This document shows, piece after piece, positions 25,027 to 32,703 of a DNA stretch of 64,000 nucleotides (its first letter is position 1; each line of letters opens with the position of its first letter). The stretch is from positions 248,001-312,000 of the forward strand of contig CAWCUU010000001.1 of the NCBI GenBank assembly GCA_963798855.1. The letters run 5' to 3'. Made by a program: the position numbers and the translations under genes. The notes under the pieces were generated by a model. That model did not search any database, was not told the origin of the DNA, and saw nothing but the letters and a program-made list of their open reading frames with translations. The DNA is from CAWCUU01 sp963798855 (lineage in GTDB: Bacteria; Gemmatimonadota; Gemmatimonadetes; Longimicrobiales; RSA9).

Positions 25027-26018
25027 TGCAGGGACCCGCGACGCAGGCGCAACAAGCGGTCGAGGCGCAGGTCGACAACCTCAAGAACACGCTCGACTTC
25101 GGCGCCATCTTCGACTGGCAGACGATCGTCGGCGGGCTGATCCGCAGCGCCGTCATCATCGTGCTGGCGCTCATCGTCTACCGGCTCATCACGCTCTTCA
25201 CGCGACGACTCTACCGGCACGAGGCGCGCGAGGAGGATCCGCTGGTCAAGCGGGTGCGCGAGCAGCGCGCCCAGACCGTCGCCGGGCTGCTCAACAACGT
25301 CGCGCTGGTGACGATGTCGGTGATCGTCTTCCTGCTCGTGCTGAGCAGCTTCGGCCTGGAGATCGGGCCTCTGCTCGCCACGGCCGGAATCGCCGGCCTC
25401 GCGATCTCCTTCGGCGCGCAGTCGGTCGTCAAGGACGTGATCACCGGGGCGATGATCATCATGGAGGGGCAGTACGCGATCGGCGACGTGGTGAAGGTCG
25501 GCGACGTCTCGGGACTCGTCGAGAAGATCAACCTGCGCACCACCGTGCTCCGCGACATTCGCGGCGTCGTGCACATCATCCCGAACGGCGAGATCGCCGT
25601 ACTCAGCAACATGACGAAGGGGTGGTCCCGTGCCGTGCTCGACATCGGCGTCGCCTACAAGGAGGACGTGGACCGGGTGATGGCGGTACTGCGCGAGATC
25701 GGCGCCGAGCTGCGCGCGGATCCCGAGTGGGGCCCGCTCATGATGGAGGACGTCGAGATCGCCGGCGTGGACGCCTTCGGCGACTCGGCCGTCGTGATCC
25801 GCATGCTCGCCAAGACGCTGCCGCTGAAGCAGTGGAACGTGGGTCGCGAGCTGCGCCGTCGCATCAAGAACCGCTTCGACGCGGAGGGCATCGAGATCCC
25901 GTTCCCGCACGTCACCTTCTACTGGGGCGAAGGCCAGCTTCCACCGGCGCTCCGCGAGGCCGATGGCCGCTCGGCGGCCGGCCGCGAGAGCGACGACGTC
26001 GCCTACGACCGATCCTGA
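25026..26018 (+). CDS. mscS: Small-conductance mechanosensitive channel (MscS family)
   Basis: 330 residues from ATG 25026, overlapping the previous stop by one base. Three membrane segments: VGGLIRSAVIIVLALIVYRL, NNVALVTMSVIVFLLVLSSF, and the pore helix LATAGIAGLAISFGAQSVVK with the Gly/Ala pattern typical of MscS TM3. The cytosolic beta domain starts with GQYAIGDVVKVGDVSG and GVVHIIPNGEI, and the vestibule ends near IEIPFPHVTFYWG. It relieves turgor on osmotic downshock. The last 25 residues are a charged extension. Confidence 0.92.
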   Translation: MQGPATQAQQAVEAQVDNLKNTLDFGAIFDWQTIVGGLIRSAVIIVLALIVYRLITLFTRRLYRHEAREEDPLVKRVREQRAQTVAGLLNNVALVTMSVIVFLLVLSSFGLEIGPLLATAGIAGLAISFGAQSVVKDVITGAMIIMEGQYAIGDVVKVGDVSGLVEKINLRTTVLRDIRGVVHIIPNGEIAVLSNMTKGWSRAVLDIGVAYKEDVDRVMAVLREIGAELRADPEWGPLMMEDVEIAGVDAFGDSAVVIRMLAKTLPLKQWNVGRELRRRIKNRFDAEGIEIPFPHVTFYWGEGQLPPALREADGRSAAGRESDDVAYDRS

Positions 26019-26028
26019 GCCGCGGCCC

Positions 26029-27573
26029 ATGGCCCTGAGACTCCACAACACGCTGACCCGCTCGATCGAGGAGCTCGAGCCGATCGAGCCCGGTGTCGTC
26101 CGCGTCTACGCCTGCGGCCCGACGGTCTACCGCGAGCCGCACATCGGCAACTTCCGCACCTTCCTGTTCAACGACCTGCTGCACCGCTATCTGCGCTGGA
26201 AGGGGTTCGATGTCCGCTTCGTCATGAATCTGACCGACGTGGACGACAAGACGATCGACGGCGCGCTCGCCAGAGGGATCCGTCTGGCCGAGCACACGAA
26301 GCCGATCATCGAGGCGTTCCTGGCCGACCTGAAGGCGCTAGGCGTGGTCGGCCCGGTCGAGTATCCGCGCGCGACCGAGCACATCGACGAGATGGTCACT
26401 CTCGTGCAGCGCCTGCTCGACGGACAGCACGCTTATCAGGCCGGCGACGGCTCCGTCTACTTCGACATCTCCTCCTTCCCCGACTACGGCCGACTCTCGC
26501 GAATCGACCTCGCCGGTACCCGCCCGGGGGCGGGGCTCGAGCAGCGCGAGCGCGTCGCGAGCAATGAATACGCGAAGGAAGACGCCCGCGACTTCGTGCT
26601 GTGGAAGGCCGCTCGGGACCCCGATCGCCAGGTGGGAGCGGTCTGGGAGACGCCCTGGGGCGAGGGTCGTCCCGGCTGGCACATCGAGTGCTCCGCGATG
26701 AGCATGGGGGAGCTCGGTGAGAGCTTCGACATCCACACCGGCGGGGAAGATCTCATCTTCCCGCACCACGAGGACGAGATCGCGCAGTCCGAGGCCGCGA
26801 CCGGCAAGCCGTTCGTGCGCTGCTGGCTGCACGTGAAGCACCTGCTCGTCGAGAGCGCGAAGATGTCGAAGTCGAAGGGCAACGTCTACACGCTCGAGCA
26901 GCTGCGCGGGATGGGCCACTCGAACGCCGCGATGCGATATTTGCTGCTCTCCGCCCACTATCGCAGCGAGCTGAACTTCACGCTGGACGGGCTCGACGAC
27001 GCTCGCGCAGCGATCCGCCGGGTCGCGGACTTCCGCGACCGCCTCGCCGAATCGGGCGAGGTCCGCTCGGAACTCCGGCGGGACGGTCCGTCGGGCCGGC
27101 GCGGAGAAGAGGAAGCGGCAGCCGGCGCGGGCATGGCCGCCGCGACCGGCGAGACTCCCGCCGAGAGCGCGCTCGCGGCTGCCGCGGAGCGCGCGCTCGA
27201 GGGCTTCGAGGCCGCGCTCGACGACGACCTGAACGTTCCCGTCGCGCTCGCGTCGCTCTTCACCTTCGTCCGCGAAGGGAACGCCGCGCTGGACACGGGC
27301 GGCGACGGCGCCGCGGCCCGCGAGCGGGCGCTCGAGGCGCTGCGCCGCATGGACGACGTGCTCGGCTTTCTGGAGCTGCACGACGCCGCGAGTGGTGTGG
27401 ACGAGGATTTCGCCGCCTGGGTCGAGGAGCGGATCGAGCGGCGGCAGCAGGCGCGGCGATCGAGGGATTTCGCGGCGGCCGACGCCATCCGTGATGAGCT
27501 CACGGCCGCCGGCGTCGTGGTCGAGGACACGCCGGGCGGACCGCGCTGGAAGCGGGGGCCGGGAGCGGGCTGA
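26029..27573 (+). CDS. cysS: Cysteinyl-tRNA synthetase
   Basis: 514 residues from ATG 26029. It charges tRNA-Cys. Class I signatures: the HIGH motif as REPHIGNF, YACGPTVY with the first zinc Cys, WHIECSAMSM with the second, GGEDLIFPHHEDEIAQ, and KMSKSKGN. The DALR anticodon-binding domain and C-terminal part follow from about 340, with an Ala/Gly/Glu-rich insertion near residues 350-385 (GRRGEEEAAAGAGMAAA). Immediately downstream is a permease fragment, not a gene in operon. Confidence 0.95.
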   Translation: MALRLHNTLTRSIEELEPIEPGVVRVYACGPTVYREPHIGNFRTFLFNDLLHRYLRWKGFDVRFVMNLTDVDDKTIDGALARGIRLAEHTKPIIEAFLADLKALGVVGPVEYPRATEHIDEMVTLVQRLLDGQHAYQAGDGSVYFDISSFPDYGRLSRIDLAGTRPGAGLEQRERVASNEYAKEDARDFVLWKAARDPDRQVGAVWETPWGEGRPGWHIECSAMSMGELGESFDIHTGGEDLIFPHHEDEIAQSEAATGKPFVRCWLHVKHLLVESAKMSKSKGNVYTLEQLRGMGHSNAAMRYLLLSAHYRSELNFTLDGLDDARAAIRRVADFRDRLAESGEVRSELRRDGPSGRRGEEEAAAGAGMAAATGETPAESALAAAAERALEGFEAALDDDLNVPVALASLFTFVREGNAALDTGGDGAAARERALEALRRMDDVLGFLELHDAASGVDEDFAAWVEERIERRQQARRSRDFAAADAIRDELTAAGVVVEDTPGGPRWKRGPGAG

Positions 27574-27574
27574 G

Positions 27575-27922
27575 CCGGACGAGGCCGCCGTCGGTGTCTA
27601 CGGCATCGTCGTGCTGATGGTCGACCGGCGACGCCAGGAGCTCGGGGTCCGCATCGCTCTCGGTGCCGGCACGGGCGCGGTCCTCCGCAGCGTGATCGGG
27701 CGCGGCATGGTGCTGACGCTCTCCGGGGTGGCGCTCGGCACGGCGGGCGCGCTCGCCGGGAGCCGAGTCCTGGCGGGTCTGCTGTTCGCCGTGACTCCGA
27801 CGGATCCGCTGACCTACGCCGGCGTCGGAGCACTGCTGATGGGCGTCGCGCTCCTCGCCAGCTGGCTGCCGGCGAGGCGAATCCTGCGGCTGGATCCGGC
27901 GAGGACGCTGCGGGCGGAGTAG
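27575..27922 (+). pseudogene. C-terminal remnant of an ADOP-type FtsX/MacB permease
   Basis: About 115 codons, without a plausible start, directly after the cysS stop. The translated sequence (VGVYGIVVLMVDRRRQELGV, RIALGAGTGAVLRSVIGRGM, LLFAVTPTDPLTYAGVGAL, LPARRILRLDPARTLRAE) matches the last roughly 110 residues of the complete ADOP permeases elsewhere in this window, closest by eye to the one ending at 60748. The N-terminal 85 percent is missing, so this is a deletion remnant rather than a gene. Confidence 0.85.
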
Positions 27923-27936
27923 GGGGGCCTTCCGGC

Positions 27937-27965
27937 TTGGCATCGGCGGGATACTGCGCTAGAAT
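27937..27965 (+). promoter_or_regulatory. Promoter of tRNA-Thr
   Basis: TTGGCA (27937-27942), exact 17-bp spacer, TAGAAT (27960-27965). The predicted start is near 27972, about 60 nt before the tRNA. Good sigma70-type match placed between the permease remnant and the tRNA. Confidence 0.65.
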
Positions 27966-28030
27966 CCGGCTCCTCGAGCGGAATGCAGGCAAGCCGGGCA
28001 GGCCTTGCTCATAACAAGCCGATCCACTTC

Positions 28031-28103
28031 GCTGGCGTAGCTCAGCTGGTAGAGCAGCCGCCTTGTAAGCGGCAGGTCCGGGGTTCGAGTCCCCGCGCCA
28101 GCT
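28031..28103 (+). tRNA. tRNA-Thr (anticodon TGT)
   Basis: A full cloverleaf of 73 nt including the discriminator T: acceptor GCTGGCG/CGCCAGC, D arm GCTC/GAGC, anticodon stem GCCGC/GCGGC with loop CTTGTAA (anticodon TGT at 28064-28066, reading ACA threonine codons), T arm CGGGG/CCCCG with TTCGAGT loop. CCA is not encoded. Confidence 0.97.
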
Positions 28104-28147
28104 TTCCGATCTTCCGCCGTTCGTGGTCCTGCGACCCCGGAGCTCCG

Positions 28148-29350
28148 ATGCGAAAGCCCTCACGCTACCCGGTCCGAAGCGCCGTTGTGGCCCTCCTCGG
28201 GCTCACGGCCCTGCCCACGGCACGGCTGTCCGCGCAGGCGTACCCGAGCAACGCGCAGCTCGCGCCGACGCCGCCGATGGGGTGGAACTCGTGGAACAAG
28301 TTCGGCTGCGACATCGACGAGAATCTGATCCGCGAAACCGCGGACGCGATGGTCGCCTCGGGGATGCGGGACGCCGGCTACGTCTACGTCAACATCGACG
28401 ACTGCTGGATGGCGAAGGAGCGCGACGCGGCTGGGCGGCTGCAGCCGGACCCCGTGCGCTTCCCGCACGGCATCGCGGCGGTCGCGGACTACGTGCACTC
28501 GAAGGGGCTGAAGCTCGGGATCTACTCGTCGGCGGGGACGCTCACCTGCCAGAAGTTCCCCGCGTCGCTCGACCACGAGGCGGTGGACGCTCGGACGTTC
28601 GCCGGGTGGGGCGTGGACTACCTCAAGTACGACAACTGCAACAACCAGGACCGGCCGGCGGTCGAGCGCTACCGGGCTATGGCCGACGCGCTGCGCGCCA
28701 CCGGCCGGCCGATCGTCTACTCGCTCTGCGAATGGGGCTCGAACGAGCCGTGGACCTGGGGCAAGCGGGTCGGCGGCGAGCTGTGGCGCACGACCGGCGA
28801 CATCGAGGACAGCTGGAAGTCCATGCTGTCGATCCTGGACAAGCAGGTCGGTCTCGAGAAGTTCTCCGGCCCGGGCGGCTGGAACGACCCCGACATGCTC
28901 GAGGTCGGTAACGGCGGGATGACGGCGGACGAGTACCGCACCCATTTCTCGCTCTGGGCGCTGCTCAACGCGCCGCTCATCGCCGGAAACGATCTGCGTT
29001 CAATGTCGACCGAGACGCGCGACATCCTGACGAATCGCGAGGTCATCGCGGTGGATCAGGACTGGGGCGGCTCGCAGGGAGTCCGCGTCCGCGCCGGCGA
29101 GGACGAGGTGTGGGTGAAGCCAATGTCGGACGGGTCGAAGGCCGTCGTGCTGCTGAATCGCGGCGCGTCGGCCGCCGAAATGGCCGCCTCACCCGCCGAG
29201 ATCGGCTTCGGTGGCGACGCCTCGCTCACGGCGCGCGACCTGTGGGCGCACGAGGAGCGTCCGCTCGACGGGGGCCTGTCCGCGAGCGTGCCCGCCCACG
29301 GCGCCGCGATGTTCGTGGTGCGCGTTCGTTCGGAGCCGGGGCGTTCCTGA
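28148..29350 (+). CDS. Secreted alpha-galactosidase, GH27
   Basis: 400 residues from ATG 28148, with a signal peptide ending near LSAQA. GH27 retaining glycosidase fold: TPPMGWNSWNKFGCDIDE at the start, YVNIDDCWM, GLKLGIYSSAG, catalytic nucleophile Asp in VDYLKYDNCNN and acid/base Asp in GGWNDPDMLEVGNGG. A C-terminal beta domain follows (about 300-400). It removes terminal alpha-galactose (or in some members alpha-N-acetylgalactosamine) from oligosaccharides in the periplasm or outside. It stands alone, without transporters or other glycosidases. Confidence 0.92.
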   Translation: MRKPSRYPVRSAVVALLGLTALPTARLSAQAYPSNAQLAPTPPMGWNSWNKFGCDIDENLIRETADAMVASGMRDAGYVYVNIDDCWMAKERDAAGRLQPDPVRFPHGIAAVADYVHSKGLKLGIYSSAGTLTCQKFPASLDHEAVDARTFAGWGVDYLKYDNCNNQDRPAVERYRAMADALRATGRPIVYSLCEWGSNEPWTWGKRVGGELWRTTGDIEDSWKSMLSILDKQVGLEKFSGPGGWNDPDMLEVGNGGMTADEYRTHFSLWALLNAPLIAGNDLRSMSTETRDILTNREVIAVDQDWGGSQGVRVRAGEDEVWVKPMSDGSKAVVLLNRGASAAEMAASPAEIGFGGDASLTARDLWAHEERPLDGGLSASVPAHGAAMFVVRVRSEPGRS

Positions 29351-29366
29351 CGTCCCGAGTCGGACG

Positions 29367-29870
29367 CTAGCCCTCCAGCGGCAGATAGATGTGCGTCACG
29401 AGCTCGTCCGGAGGCGTGCCCTGCGGGTCACTGATGTACTCCTCCCACATCGGCATGTACTTCGACCAGTCCGCGTCGGATTCCATCCGCCCGTTCTGCA
29501 TCAGCCACGAGGTGATGTCGGCGTAGGTGGAGGCGAGCTGGTCGTACGGTCCGACGTGTGTGAACCGCAGCGCCCGAGCCGCGGGCAACGTCGCGAGCCG
29601 CATCGCGCCCGCCATCTCCGTAGGCCCATGGCTCGAAACGGGCAAGGCCAGCGTGAAGCGAACGCTGCCCGGGCCGTAGGCCGTATAGATCGCCCTGGCC
29701 GGGCCGGTCGTGGCCATACCGTGCGCCGCCGCGAAGCCGAAGAGGGTGCCGAGACCCCCACGCATTGCCGCAGAGATCTCGGCGGGATCGGTCCCGCACG
29801 CGCCATCCATCAGCAGCGCCTGCGTCGGCGCGACATTCACCTCTACCGGCGTCGGCAACGGTCGCTCCAT
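29367..29870 (-). CDS. GyrI-like effector-binding domain protein
   Basis: 167 residues from ATG 29870, which follows a perfect AAGGAGG; a longer frame starts 40 codons upstream without such support. The fold pattern is that of the GyrI/BmrR effector-binding (SOUL-like) domain: a first strand VEVNVAPTQALLMDG, ARAIYTAYGPG, ALRFTHVGPYDQLASTYADITSWL and the C-terminal TPPDELVTHIYLPL. No DNA-binding domain, so it may bind small molecules or act as a free-standing modulator. Confidence 0.75.
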   Translation of the reverse strand: MERPLPTPVEVNVAPTQALLMDGACGTDPAEISAAMRGGLGTLFGFAAAHGMATTGPARAIYTAYGPGSVRFTLALPVSSHGPTEMAGAMRLATLPAARALRFTHVGPYDQLASTYADITSWLMQNGRMESDADWSKYMPMWEEYISDPQGTPPDELVTHIYLPLEG

Positions 29871-30038
29871 GCTCGCCTCCTTCCTCGTAGCGATGCACGA
29901 GCATAGGGCGTCTGTCAACGAACCGGCGTAGGGATTTTCCTCCTGCGTGCGTCCAGTGAAGCCCCGCAGTCCGGCCCCGCCCGGCAGCACGCGCTCACCC
30001 GCCTCCCCCTCGCCCCCGCGCCCGCGCCTTCCCCTCGG

Positions 30039-32525
30039 CTACGGCTCGCGCAGCGTGATGGCCGGCTCTGCGCTCGCGGCCCGGCGGGCCGGCAGCCAGC
30101 TGGCGGCCACGGCCACGGCGAGGAGGACGGCGGGCACGGCGAGGAACGTGGCGGGATCGTGCGGCTGCACGCCGTAGAGCTGGCTCGCCAGGAGGCGGGT
30201 GAGCCCTGCGGCCCCTGCGAGCCCGAGCGCCACCCCCCAGGCCGCCATCGCGAATCCTTCCCCCATGACGAGCCGGCGGATGGCCGATCGCCCCGCGCCC
30301 AGCGCCATGCGGATGCCCATCTCGTGCGCTCGCTGCCCCACGGAGAAAGAGACGACGCCGTACATCCCAACCGCGGCGAGCAGCAGCGCGAGCGCGGCGA
30401 ACGATCCGAGCAGCAGGGCGAGGAAGTGCTGCTCTGCGAGCGCGGCGGCCGCGACGTCGTCCATGGTGCGGGCGTTCGCGAGCGGCAGGGACGCGTCCAT
30501 GGCGGCGATCTGCGCCCGAACCCGGGGCAGCAGGTCGAGCGGCGCGCCGGCGGTTTTCACGACCAGCGTCATGTCGTGCTGCGCGGAGCCGCCACCCTTC
30601 TCGGCGGGGAACTGGTCGTGCAGCAGGTACATCTCGGTGCGCGGCTCGTCGAGCACGCTGTTGCGGCGCACGTCGCGCAGCACGCCGACCACCTCGATCC
30701 AGGGCTGGTCCAGCGTGCCCAGGTGGAAGCGCCGTCCGATCGGATCCCGACCCGGCCAGATCCTCTCGGCCATCGTCTGGTTGATCAGCGCGACCGGTGG
30801 CGCGCCGACGCGGTCCGTGGCCGCGAAGGTGCGGCCGCCGACCAGGCTCAGGCCCATCGTGCGGACGTAGCCGGGCTCGACGATCTGCCAGTCCGCTTGC
30901 GCGGTGCTCGTGCTTCCCTCGACGGTGATGGACCAATCCCCTATGGAGGCGCTGAGCGGCAGCACGCGCACGGCCGAGGCGGACTCCACGCCCGGCAGCT
31001 GCCGGACCCGGTCCAGCAGGCCGCGATAGAACGCGCCCACGCGGTCGGGCTCCGGGTACTCCGCTCGGGGCAGCGACAGCGAAACGGTGAGCCGGTGGTC
31101 CGTCCGATAGCCGAGGTCCACGCCCCGCAGCTGCATGAAGCTGCGCGCGAGCAGCACGCCCCCGATCACGAGGATCACCGAGAACGCGGTCTCGGAGATC
31201 ACGAGCGCGCGGCGCAGCGTCCGCCGCACGTGCCCGGCCTCGCCCCGCGCGCGCGACAGCGCTTCGCCGACGCGCGTGCCCGAGAGCCGCAGCGCCGGCG
31301 CGATGCCGGCGATGAGCGCGGTCCCGATCGCGAGTAGCGCGGTGAAGGCGAGGGTCGCGGCATCGAGCGACACGCCGCGCGCGCGGATCACGTCCACGGG
31401 CACCAGCGCGATTCCGGCCCGCAGCGTCACGACCGCCAGCAGCAGGCCGAGCGCGGCGCCGGCGAGAGTGAGCAGTCCGGTCTCGACGAGGAGCTGACGC
31501 AGGATGCGCGAGCGCGTCGCGCCGAGCGCGGCCTGCGTCGCCACCTCCTGCCGACGGGACTCGGAGCGCGCGAGCAGCAGGTTGGCAACGTTGGCGCACG
31601 CGATCAACAGCACCAGACCCACGGCTCCGAACAGGAGCAGGAGCGCGGGCCGCACCCCGCCGAGCAGCAGCCGGCTCAGCGGCACCGCGCTGCGGTCGAG
31701 CCCGGGCTCGGAGCCGTCGACGTAGCCGCGCTCGTCCCACAGCCGCAGGATCCGCTCGAGGTCGGCGTTCACCGACGCCTCCGTGGCGCCGGGCGCGAGA
31801 CGCGCGACAATGAAATAGGAGCGGTCGCCCCACGGCAGGTCGCGGGACTCGTCCAGCGCCGCCGGCGTCCACAACTCCGTGGGCCTCGCCTCGCGGTAGT
31901 CCAGCGGCAGCCTGAAATCGGGCGGCATGATGCCGACGATCGTGCGCGGCACGCCGTTCACGCGCAGCGTGCTGCCGACGACGTCTGCTGCGCCGCCGAA
32001 GCGACGCTGCCAGAGGCCGTAGCCGATCACGGCCACCTTGTCGTCGCCGGACGAGTACTCCCCGGGCGCGAACGTTCGCCCGCGCAGCGGCGCGACGCCG
32101 AGCGTGCGGAACAGACCCGCGGTGAGCTGCCCCGCGCGCACGCGCTCCGGCGACGGCTCGCCCGTCAGCACGGCGTCGTCGTCCGTGTAGCCGGCGAGGC
32201 TCGAGAAGCTGTGTGCCTCGCGACCGTATTCCAGCACCTCGCGCGCGCTCAGCCAGGTATCGTCGTCGACGCCCTTGCCGGTGGACCAGACCATCGTGAG
32301 CCGGTCGGGCGACGCGTAGGGGAGGGGGCGCTGGAGCACGCCACGCACCAGGCTGAACACGGCGGTGTTGGCTCCGATCCCGAGCGCCAGGGTGAGCACC
32401 GCGACAACCGTCATGGCCGGCCGCTTGACGAGCCGTCGTGCCCCGCGTCGGACGTCCTGCCCGAGGTCGGCCAGCGGTGAAGCTCGGCCCGGTGCACGCG
32501 CTGAAGATCCGCTCGATCGATCCAT
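30039..32525 (-). CDS. ADOP-family ABC transporter permease
   Basis: 828 residues. The N-terminus has the hallmark ADOP segment DVRRGARRLVKRPAMTVVAV then TLALGIGANTAVFSLVRGVL. A MacB-type periplasmic core (about 60-300) is followed by three membrane helices around LLLLFGAVGLVLLIACANVANLLLA, a second amphipathic repeat, a second periplasmic region and three C-terminal helices ending LPARRAASAEPAITLREP. Duplicated FtsX/MacB permeases of this type lack an adjacent ATPase and are of unknown substrate. An AGGAG lies 8 nt before the ATG. Same family as the genes at 35370 and 63162. Confidence 0.9.
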   Translation of the reverse strand: MDRSSGSSARAPGRASPLADLGQDVRRGARRLVKRPAMTVVAVLTLALGIGANTAVFSLVRGVLQRPLPYASPDRLTMVWSTGKGVDDDTWLSAREVLEYGREAHSFSSLAGYTDDDAVLTGEPSPERVRAGQLTAGLFRTLGVAPLRGRTFAPGEYSSGDDKVAVIGYGLWQRRFGGAADVVGSTLRVNGVPRTIVGIMPPDFRLPLDYREARPTELWTPAALDESRDLPWGDRSYFIVARLAPGATEASVNADLERILRLWDERGYVDGSEPGLDRSAVPLSRLLLGGVRPALLLLFGAVGLVLLIACANVANLLLARSESRRQEVATQAALGATRSRILRQLLVETGLLTLAGAALGLLLAVVTLRAGIALVPVDVIRARGVSLDAATLAFTALLAIGTALIAGIAPALRLSGTRVGEALSRARGEAGHVRRTLRRALVISETAFSVILVIGGVLLARSFMQLRGVDLGYRTDHRLTVSLSLPRAEYPEPDRVGAFYRGLLDRVRQLPGVESASAVRVLPLSASIGDWSITVEGSTSTAQADWQIVEPGYVRTMGLSLVGGRTFAATDRVGAPPVALINQTMAERIWPGRDPIGRRFHLGTLDQPWIEVVGVLRDVRRNSVLDEPRTEMYLLHDQFPAEKGGGSAQHDMTLVVKTAGAPLDLLPRVRAQIAAMDASLPLANARTMDDVAAAALAEQHFLALLLGSFAALALLLAAVGMYGVVSFSVGQRAHEMGIRMALGAGRSAIRRLVMGEGFAMAAWGVALGLAGAAGLTRLLASQLYGVQPHDPATFLAVPAVLLAVAVAASWLPARRAASAEPAITLREP

Positions 32526-32703
32526 CGTCGCGCTCCTGAAGGGATGAGTGCTCGATGTGCCACCGTCCCGGTTGGATCGTGCCCGGGCCGGTACGGTTGG
32601 AACCGAGCAAGAAGCAGCGGGGCGACGTCGCCGCGAATGCCCCCGCGTCCGACGTCGCCCCGAAACCCCGCGCTCGCCCGGCGAGGGCGCGCAGCCGCCG
32701 CGC

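Noticed and set aside
27575..28103. Integrated element at tRNA-Thr
   Set aside because: No integrase, no direct repeat of the tRNA 3' end was found; the only nearby oddity is a permease remnant upstream.
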